Positions 56,701 through 64,000 of a stretch of DNA of 64,000 nt are shown one piece after another; position 1 is the first letter of the stretch; each line of letters starts with the position of its first letter. Under the pieces are notes generated by a model, which was given only the letters and a program-made list of their open reading frames with translations, searched no databases and was not told the DNA's origin. Position numbers and translations under genes: made by a program. Source of the DNA: Channallabes apus (taxonomy: Eukaryota; Chordata; Actinopteri; Siluriformes; Clariidae); contig CM060106.1 of NCBI GenBank assembly GCA_030522415.1, positions 23,514,074-23,578,073 of the forward strand, given 5' to 3'.

Positions 56701-57790
56701 ATCATTTTTAATGCTATTTTACAAAGGGTAAATACACATGGAATAATTTTATTTGGTTTGTTTATTTATAAATAAAATTAAAAGTAATTAAAAACAGTGT
56801 AGAGTGATTAATAACACTACATGTTATGGTAAGAAAAATCTCATTCTTGCTCATTCTAGTTTCTCCGAGTGTATACTGTAGGTGAGAACAGCTATTCAGT
56901 ATCATTTGCATTTGTATGTGTCTGACTTTGCAAAGCACACCTGTAAAACCTGTTTAACAGGTAAATGCTCCTCGCTGCGCTGTTTGGGGGAGGGGCACGC
57001 TAATGACGATTTGGTCAGCTGTGTGAACGCTCGCCCTTTAGATGTTGCGCGCGCACTACACGGCGAAAAATATGTTAGTATATCATGACTGAAATCATGA
57101 CTGAAATATATGTTAGTATATCATGACTGAAAAAAGTTTATGTAATTTGTATAAAACGTGGATTACTACAGCGCATCCACTCACAGCCGAAACAAAAGAC
57201 ATCAACGGCTCCGCCTATTCAGAGGCTCTGCCTATTCAGTAAAGAAAAACACTACTGTTATTATTTCAATTCATACTGTACAGCTGTGAGAATTGGGGCA
57301 GGGATATTATGCCAATATTAAATATTATATACGATATTAAATTTCAAGTGAGTTGGGAGTTTGCAAGGCAGAGAAGGATGCTCTTCGGAGTGAGTTGCGA
57401 GTTTGATGAGACGGCATAAATATTTAATACAGCAAATTAAATATTTTGGTTTATATTTTGGTTTATATTATATGGTTAATGTATTTTGGTTTATATTGCA
57501 AACGAATAACGAATCAAGAGCCTGTGATTATATTGCATAAATATTATTTTGTACAGACAAATATCTGAATTTTTATTTATTTATTTTTTAGATTTTTTTA
57601 AAAGCAAATCTCTCAAAAATAGTAAGATGTATTTTGGTTTCATACTGCAAACGAAAAACGACCTATAAAACATGTACATCTGTATGAATAAATTGTTTAA
57701 ATGTGATCAGTAAATGCTCCTTGCTAGTGACTGACATCGGCGTGCTGAAAGATCTAATCTCTCATATCGGCGCGCGCGTTCATCTGACTT
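53776..57790. repeat. Long tandem array in the cargo (1.64 kb, 1.84 kb and a partial unit)
   Basis: Units start ttatttca(a/t)tcatactgt at 53776, 55417 and 57261. The first two are almost identical along their shared length, including a rare gcgcgcgttcatctgacttt block and an ATTTGCAT octamer. The second carries about 200 extra bp (gggatattatgccaatatta ...). The third stops at 57790. Each unit contains one copy of the blocks that form units 1 and 2. Confidence 0.93.
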
Positions 57791-58570
57791 AACGTTTCAG
57801 CCATTCACACATGCATTGTGCTGTTGTTTGTACACACTTACACACTTACACACTGGTTGTATAGCGCACTTATGGAATGAATACGATGAGATGACAGAGT
57901 GGAGGTTTAATACATCTATCTCACACGCGGGGCCATAAGTGCGGTTCATTATGATTCGGTGCGAGTTTTGGTGCTGTTATTACGTTTCCATCTTACCACG
58001 CAAAAAAATAAACATGTTTAACATGCGGAAGATCTTCGCGGAATTTTTCACGCGGAAGCATGGAAACGTAATCACAGCGCAAAGACTCGGGGTGAATCAT
58101 GATCAAGCCTACGGTCACAGCGCGAGACCGAGCAGGTGCGATAGGGGTATAACACACCGCATCTCACAGCGAGTCAAACCGCATACAGTAAGTGAATACT
58201 GTAGGGGTATTAAACATTACAATCACACAGAAACATGAATGGATGCGGGTTTTGAAACTCCCATGGTTATTTTCTCATTTAACTAAATCAAATTTCATAA
58301 AAATAAAACGTGTCAAAAGAAAAACCCATAAAGTTATGGATAATGGCTAATGATGAATGAAACATATTTTAAACAAAAAGCAGCGAGCAGCTGGACATCG
58401 GGACGGGGAGTGTAAGTACGACGCACGCGCAGGTCTGAGCAGCTCAAGAAGCTCCATAATCTGTTGCCTTGGAAGGCAAAACTTTTATTTATATATATTT
58501 TTTAATAACGACCACGGGGAAAATATGAAAAGGGCTGAAGTTTTAGCTTCAAATCTTCAAGTTTTAGCTT
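57791..58570. other. Unique segment of the cargo
   Basis: Non-repeated in this window. The plus-strand frame at 57939-58238 (FAEFFTRKHGNVITAQRLG) shows no family and may be chance. Contains inverted ggaaacgta/tacgtttcc motifs at about 57980 and 58063. Confidence 0.4.
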
Positions 58571-59330
58571 TTAACTTCAAATATTTGAAGTAGATAACAG
58601 TAGCCCAAACCTGTAACTTTCCATGTAAAACAGGTACATCTGTATGAATAAATTGTTTAAATGTGATCATCTGACTTTACAGTAGATCAAAACTCGGCAA
58701 AGCGCACTCTTTTCCATTCACACACAGCTGTTTGTTTATCTTTCATAAAAAATGCTCCCGATATGAGCCGACACGAGCAGCTTTAATTATTGATAATTAA
58801 AACATTATTAAATGGTGGAAATAAACAGCAAAAAGATTAATATTATTCTTTTGATTATTATTATCATGTTCTTTTGCGTCTGTGGATTCCAAAATTCCAA
58901 AAAACAGAGAGTCTGTCTAAACAAAATAAAACCAATGTTTTCTAACTCATATTTTTTTTTATATACAGTAAACATACAGTAAAACATCATTCATCATTAA
59001 AACATCACACAACTGAATCGCAGAAAAAAATCAGCAAAAATATTATTTAGTACAAGGCAATCTTTGGATCCTTGATGAGACGGCATAAATATTTAATACA
59101 GCAAATTAAATATTTTGGTTTATATTTTGGTTTATATTATATGGTTAATGTATTTTGGTTTATATTGCAAACGAATAACGAATCAAGAGCCCGTGATTAT
59201 ATTGCATAAATATTATTTTGTACAGACAAATATCTGAAAAAAAAACAGTTTTTTTTACGACGAATCTCTCAAAAATAGTAAGATGTATTTTGGTTTTATA
59301 CTGCAAACGAAAAACGAATCCAGAGCCTGT
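58571..59330. repeat. Degenerate copy of the cargo repeat unit
   Basis: Shares atatttgaagtagataacag, tgtatgaataaattgtttaa, gacacgagcagctttaatta and tgatgagacggcataaatat with the main array, but with large deletions. Confidence 0.85.
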
Positions 59331-60049
59331 AATTATATTTATATTTAATTATGTCATAACTATTATTTTGCACAAATACTGTAAATCTCTGAATAAAACA
59401 ATGATATTTTATTCACAAATGTAAGACAATATTAGCTCGCACTTCGTCTGGCACTGAACCAAAATATAATGTAATGAGAGGCATACATCTTTTTTATTGA
59501 TTTATTTTTTATTATCTATTCTGGAAGTTTGCTCTATTTGTTTTAGTTATTTCTATATTTAAATCTTGATGTCTTAAACTCTAACAACTGTAAGTATTGT
59601 CGAAATAATTTTTTTGAAAGCCCTAGTGCTGTTGTTTGCGCTGTTTTCTTTAATAATAACACTAAACAGATAAAAACAGAGAGTCTGTCTAAACAAAATA
59701 AAACCAATGTTTTCTAACTCATATTTTTTATATTTATAGTTTTACATGTTTGTTGGATGTGTAAATTATCATAATTGTAGTATTACTTTGCTACAACATA
59801 TTGTTTTGACTTTATTATGACTTAAGCTCTGAATATATTTAAAAACCGATACGACGGAAAATGTCAATTTGCGCCACCTGGCGGTCATTTCACGAATTAT
59901 TTTGAAATGCTCCTGGTTTATTTCGGCCGCTGCCGCGTTTCCACGGCGGTGAGTGCGACGGTAATGAGCAGTCTGGTTGTCACACCACTGTAGCAGGTAC
60001 CCAACTATATAGTAAAAGTGAAATTGTCCTGGCCCAGATTGATAGCTGC
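59331..60049. other. AT-rich segment between cargo array and hAT right end
   Basis: 59666-59730 repeats 58905-58955 (agagagtctgtctaaacaaa). No frame of note. Confidence 0.5.
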
Positions 60050-60290
60050 ATAATTCATTCCATGTTTGTTGTCACTGCATGCTTAAGCCATTACTGTATG
60101 TCAGTTTATTGGGGCCGTGTGAAATAGCCTTCATTTAACTCTGAATTATGGGATAAACAGACGGCCCTAGTGTGTGTGGTCTAAATATTGTCTCATTATT
60201 GTTTAAAAATCTCAAAACATTAATATATCACAAGATACTTTTTATCATCACAAACAAGTATTTTTTTTTTAAATAAAAATCTTTGCCTTG
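60050..60290 (+). other. hAT intron-like block at the right end of the giant element
   Basis: Inverse match to 47850-48055, where it directly precedes the hAT dimerisation exon behind an AG. Here the exon itself is missing and a T-run follows, showing that the giant element lost its last transposase exon but kept the preceding intron. Confidence 0.75.
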
Positions 60291-60668
60291 TAAAGATTCT
60301 GAGCATGTGCCTATAGTATCTTCATTTTTAAGGCCAAATCTGTCATCTGTTTTTGTTAATAAACTATACTTTAAAATGTAATTTAATGAACCCTTAAATT
60401 TTTGTGGCTTCAGTTTAAGTTGTTCAACATTGATGTTCAATAAATAATCATAGATAGTAGATAGTGTGTGTTGCCTTCAATTAATCAATCAAGTAATGCA
60501 GCCTTCATTCAAAAATCTCTCAATTGTGAGCATATTTACTGTATAAAAAACTTGTCAGTGAACTATGAGGGCAAAAAAAAAAAATCGTTTATTAATCGAA
60601 ATCGAGTTAAAATGTTCAATTAATCGAGATTTTGATTTTAGGTCAAATCGCCCAGCCCTACCGTAGCC

Positions 60669-61220
60669 AAATTAACCAGAAATAAGAACACTACAGAAAT
60701 CTCCACAACAACATCATGCAATACTGAGGACTTCCTGAACTTTTTTAATAATAAAATTGTAAATATCAGGCATAAAATTGAGGCTTTGAAACCGAACAAT
60801 GTAATTGATACAGATGTTAACCTAGCCATGTCAGATCGGAACCTAGAATACTTTACTCCCCTTGAAGAGGATGAACTAATTTCACTCATCTCTTCTGCAA
60901 ATTCATCCCCCTGGATATTAGATCGTATACCGACACATTTTCTTAAACAGATAGTACCAGTAATAACAGAACCGTTGTTGAGAATAATTAATTCCTCACT
61001 CAGCATTGGTTATGTTCCAAAATCTTTTAAATTAGCAGTTATCAAACCAATAATTAAGAATCCTGACCTCGACCCCTGTCAGCTGTCCAATTACAGGCCA
61101 ATATCAAACCTCCCCTTTATCTCTAAGATTCTGGAAAAGATAGTAGCGGAGCAGCTATGCTTATATCTACATAGAAATGGCATACATGAACTGTATCAGT
61201 CAGGATTTAGGCCTCATCAC
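60669..61220 (+). pseudogene. L2 reverse transcriptase, N-terminal part
   Basis: Long frame: TEDFLNFFNNKIVNIRHKIE, PLEEDELISLISSANSSPWI, LRIINSSLSIGYVPKSFKLA, QLSNYRPISNLPFISKILEK, YQSGFRPHH. Standard L2 RT motifs up to the insertion of a BED-finger hAT at 61221. The palm with YADD is not found beyond it. Confidence 0.92.
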
Positions 61221-62324
61221 TAGGGTTGGGTATCGTTTGGGTTTTTTTCGATACCGGTGCCAAATCGATACTTTGAAAATGGTACCGGTGCCAAAACGGT
61301 GCCTGAACCGATACTTTTAAGCAAAAAAATTATAGTGGATGACTCAAGAATTAATTTTTATTGAACAAAAAATGTTATGCTTAAAATTTAACAATATATT
61401 AAAAGTTTAAAGTATATATGAATATGTAAGCTTCAAATTTTAGCAATTCTTTTGCAGAAATTTCACCATATTTGCCTTTTCTGACAAAATACGACCCCTT
61501 TCCTGACTTATTGCCCTGCACAGGACATGTATAGCCTTCTTTACAATGGTAAATGGGGTCACTGTTGTAGTACTACTAGTACTAGTACAGGCTGGAAAGC
61601 CACAATTATAAACAGAATCCATGTTACATTAGTTTTTTACAAATCGTTTGACTATTTGTTAGCATGAATGCAAGATTTGCATTTTGCTATTAACATTAAA
61701 TTATCCTACTACTGACCTGCGGACAGGCTGCTGACGTCATCATAACCGGTGACTCCTTTTTGCTACAGTTGGTGTGACTGGGACTGAGGGTCGTCCACAT
61801 TGATAGTGCCAGCTGTTGTCCACAAGCTGTTAAACACAGTGCCTCCGTATGCTTTTAACTTTATTCCGTCTGCCCTCGAATGTTTCATTAGATTTAACGT
61901 GTTTCCGCCTTTACACGCAACTGCTGTAAAACATTTGCTGCACGTTGCGGTGCCGGAATCCTATCTTGTGAAATACAGCCACACTTTCGACCGTTTAGTT
62001 TTAGGCATTCTAACGAGTTGTTTACTTGAGCATGCTAAGCTATCGGTAGACCGCCTGCTGCCGTCAGAGCGAGTGTAACGTTAGTTACTGCATTCACGCG
62101 CATGTCGGATGGTCTCTCATTTCCGGATGATTTATGCTTTTAATTTTTTTATTTAATCTAATAAACGATTAATCTACAAAAATATCTGAATATAGAGAAC
62201 AAATATTTCAATCGACAGTTCAGGCATTTAAGTGGCACTGAAATGAGGCACTGAAATTCGCGTTCTGTTTCGGTCCGGTACATACCGGTTCTATAGGTAC
62301 CGGTGCCGTATTGACACCGGGTTC
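61221..62324 (-). mobile_element. BED-finger hAT, copy 2, one end lost
   Basis: Starts TAGGGTTGGGTATCG and matches 48500-49611 in reverse along nearly its full length, but similarity stops at about 62324 (caccgggtt). The BED frame on the minus strand (about 62008-61770) has an in-frame TAG inside the finger. The L2 target does not resume after it, so a deletion occurred. Confidence 0.88.
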
Positions 62325-63471
62325 CAGTGCGCTGCAGCCTGTCCTTTTTTCAGTGGATTTTTCCGCTACCGCAGATCAGTTTATCAACTTGTAATATATA
62401 CATTTTAGGAATATATTAACATGTGCAGACATTTATTTGAGGTTGCGCTGCCCTCTCTTGCCCCTTCGTAGAGTTATCTATCTATCTGTCTGTCTGTCTA
62501 TTATATAAATACACATTTGGAATCTGCATCTACATTTTCTGTTACAAGTATAGAATTAGTTTGAGCTGAAACTCATGATCAATGGTGTTAGGGTACTTAT
62601 GTAGTGATAATTAGTTTCAGCCAAATCATTAAAACTAACAATGGACTATGGCACTCTCTTGAGAGGGGATATGAAGGTGTTATTCATTTATTTATTCTCT
62701 ACAAGGGTGCGAACTACAGTACAGACCAAACTATAACTTTCTCGTACTACTATAAAAATTCTAAATATAAACAAACAAAATACAGCTTTTGTTTCAGAGG
62801 TAAACGGAAAAGTGAAGATGTTCAGTGTCACTATGCAGATGTTACACTCAGTGGAGTTACCGAAATCTTTGGTTTAGTTCTCATTGAGTTGCCACACATC
62901 ATTTCCACATTTCACTCGCTTTTATTACTCTTATGTGAGCATAAACAGTGAAACATTCCACAGGTTTATAATACACCGCGGCCAAGTGAACCACGTTCCC
63001 GTCGAACGAAACGAGGCATAATCGTGGTGTTTGCTTCGGTTATGACATAGCATAGTTTATTATCTGCTGTGGTAGATCTGATTATTTATTCAAACACAAT
63101 AATAAAGCTTTATATCCTCAGGAGGGCTCATTACATTGTTTTAGTGATAGTTTCACGGAAGCGAGTTCAGAACGAATCTAACCAAAAAACATCTGAAGTT
63201 TCAGAAGCTTCAAATAAAATGAACGAACTAATGGATTTTCTCAAAACGATATAAAATTAAGTACAGCTTTCCTTTTTGTTATAGTACGAAGCCCCTAGAT
63301 GTACAAAGGAGGAGAAAAAACGGCAGAAAAAAGTAATGCCAAAAACTTTGGGTTATAATGCAAAATATGACTTTTTTTTTTCTTCTGCCATTTTTTTCTC
63401 TTCCTTTGTCCCCTTAAAGATTCTGTAGTAGGTTTTCTCAGTTGAATATGAAAAAAAATACCGCTGATTAT
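62325..63471. other. Unassigned sequence
   Basis: The plus frame 62604-62951 (115 codons) has no recognisable motif. A (TCTA/TCTG)n tetranucleotide stretch lies near 62475-62502. No L2 continuation is visible. Confidence 0.35.
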
Positions 63472-64000
63472 TAGGGTTGGGTATCGTTTGGGTTTTTTTC
63501 AATACCGGTGCCAAATCGATACTTTGAAAAGGGTACCGGTGCCAAAACGGTGCCTGAACCGATACTTTTAAGCCACAAAATTATAGTGGATGACTCAAGA
63601 ATTAATTTTTATTGAAAAAAAAAATGTATGCTTAAAATTTAACAATATATTAAAAGTTTAAAGTATATATAAATATGTAAGCTTCAAATTTTAGCAATTC
63701 TTTTGCAGAAATTTCACCATATTTGCCTTTTCTGGCAAACTACGACTCCTTTCCTGACTTATTGCCCTGCACAGGACATGTATAGCCTTCTTTGAAATGG
63801 TAAATGGGGTCACTGTTGTAGTTGTACACTGTTGTAGTACTACTAGTACAGGCTGGAAAGCCATAATTATAAAAAGAATCCATGTTACATTAGTTTTTTA
63901 CAAATCGTTTGACTATTTCTTAGCATGAATGCAAGATTTGCATTTTGCTATTAACATTACATTATCCTACTACTAACCTGCGGACAGGCTGCTGTCGGCA
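63472..64000 (-). mobile_element. BED-finger hAT, copy 3, runs off the window
   Basis: TAGGGTTGGGTATCG start and strong similarity to 61221-61735. The coding part lies beyond the right edge. Confidence 0.88.

Larger units (their letters stand above)
51100..60660 (+). mobile_element. Giant (9,561 bp) hAT-like composite element
   Basis: The ends are TAGGGCTGGGC (51100-51110) and GCCCAGCCCTA (60650-60660), flanked by a perfect 8-bp duplication CCGTAGCC (51092-51099, 60661-60668). The left 550 bp hold N-terminal hAT transposase remnants and the right 600 bp a hAT intron and terminus. In between lie about 8.4 kb of sequence with no hAT similarity, mostly tandem duplications. Removal restores the host L2 frame. 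Confidence 0.9.
49635..61220 (+). mobile_element. L2-clade LINE, plus strand, split by the 9.56-kb hAT-like element
   Basis: Esterase-like 3' part of ORF1 (49650-49800), endonuclease (49995-50700), linker to 51091, then, after 60668, RT start (60669-61220). The reading frame is continuous across the insertion (FLFNTVA to KLTRNKN). It ends at 61221 where a BED-finger hAT is inserted. Several frameshifts; inactive. Confidence 0.88.

Noticed and set aside
57939..58238. 99-codon frame in the unique part of the giant element's cargo as a cargo gene
   Set aside because: No motif, and composition like its surroundings; without conservation data it is indistinguishable from chance.
62604..62951. 115-codon plus-strand frame near the right end
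   Set aside because: No recognisable domain and no continuation of the neighbouring LINE; kept only as unassigned sequence.
1..64000. CRISPR array, rRNA genes, bacterial operons or a complete viral genome
   Set aside because: None is visible. The tandem repeats lack regular spacers, and the coding relics belong to eukaryotic transposons and retrotransposons.

Overview
The window looks like teleost fish DNA, possibly ostariophysan (an inference from repeat types only; no species can be named). Evidence: AT-rich intergenic sequence, many CA/GT microsatellites, V-SINEs with tRNA-like heads and flanking direct repeats, and dense nested transposons (hAT, Tc1/mariner, PIF/Harbinger, pogo-like, TTAA-flanked) with LINE relics (L2 and jockey-like) and LTR relics (Ty3/gypsy, BEL/Pao). 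No bacterial-type operon, CRISPR array or rRNA gene is visible.

Host coding content is sparse. On the minus strand, four short exon-like segments (28.6, 26.8, 15.0 and 12.2 kb) have splice signals and are open in phase 0. They read as parts of one unidentified membrane protein whose introns are filled with transposons. A second possible minus-strand first exon (605-566) lies just inside a perfect NRF-1-type site (811-822) and would run off the left edge.

Layout: 1-2.8 kb, possible host promoter/exon, then a gypsy gag-protease relic with its 5' LTR. 4.4-6.8 kb, a pogo-like repeat carrying a hAT-like MITE that carries another. 7.6-12.1 kb, three V-SINEs and a hAT deletion derivative with ZBED5-like coding relics. 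12.4-14.9 kb, a hAT inside a hAT. 16.2-17.6 kb, a nearly full-length but frameshifted Tc1 element. 18.7-26.4 kb, an L2 5' relic, then a 5'-truncated BEL/Pao element in a hAT-like remnant. 27.2-28.1 kb, a second pogo-like copy. 30.8-37.7 kb, an L2 LINE (minus) interrupted by a solo LTR, a second ZBED5-like hAT and a 2.2-kb TTAA-flanked element holding three tRNA-Glu-like sequences. 37.9-40.7 kb, Tc1 and gypsy relics. 41.0-47.0 kb, two divergent LINEs, the second interrupted by a PIF/Harbinger element and a separate fragment of its transposase. 47.1-49.6 kb, a hAT C-terminal relic and a Tc1 fragment split by a BED-finger hAT. 49.6-61.2 kb, an L2 LINE (plus) split by a 9.56-kb hAT-like element. 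61.2-64.0 kb, two more BED-finger hAT copies.

The most notable object is the 9,561-bp element at 51100-60660. It has hAT-type ends, a perfect 8-bp target duplication (CCGTAGCC) and a remnant of hAT transposase. Most of its length is about 8 kb of unrelated AT-rich tandemly duplicated sequence in place of the transposase core. Excising it in silico rejoins the L2 reading frame, so it entered as, or grew from, a single transposon insertion.
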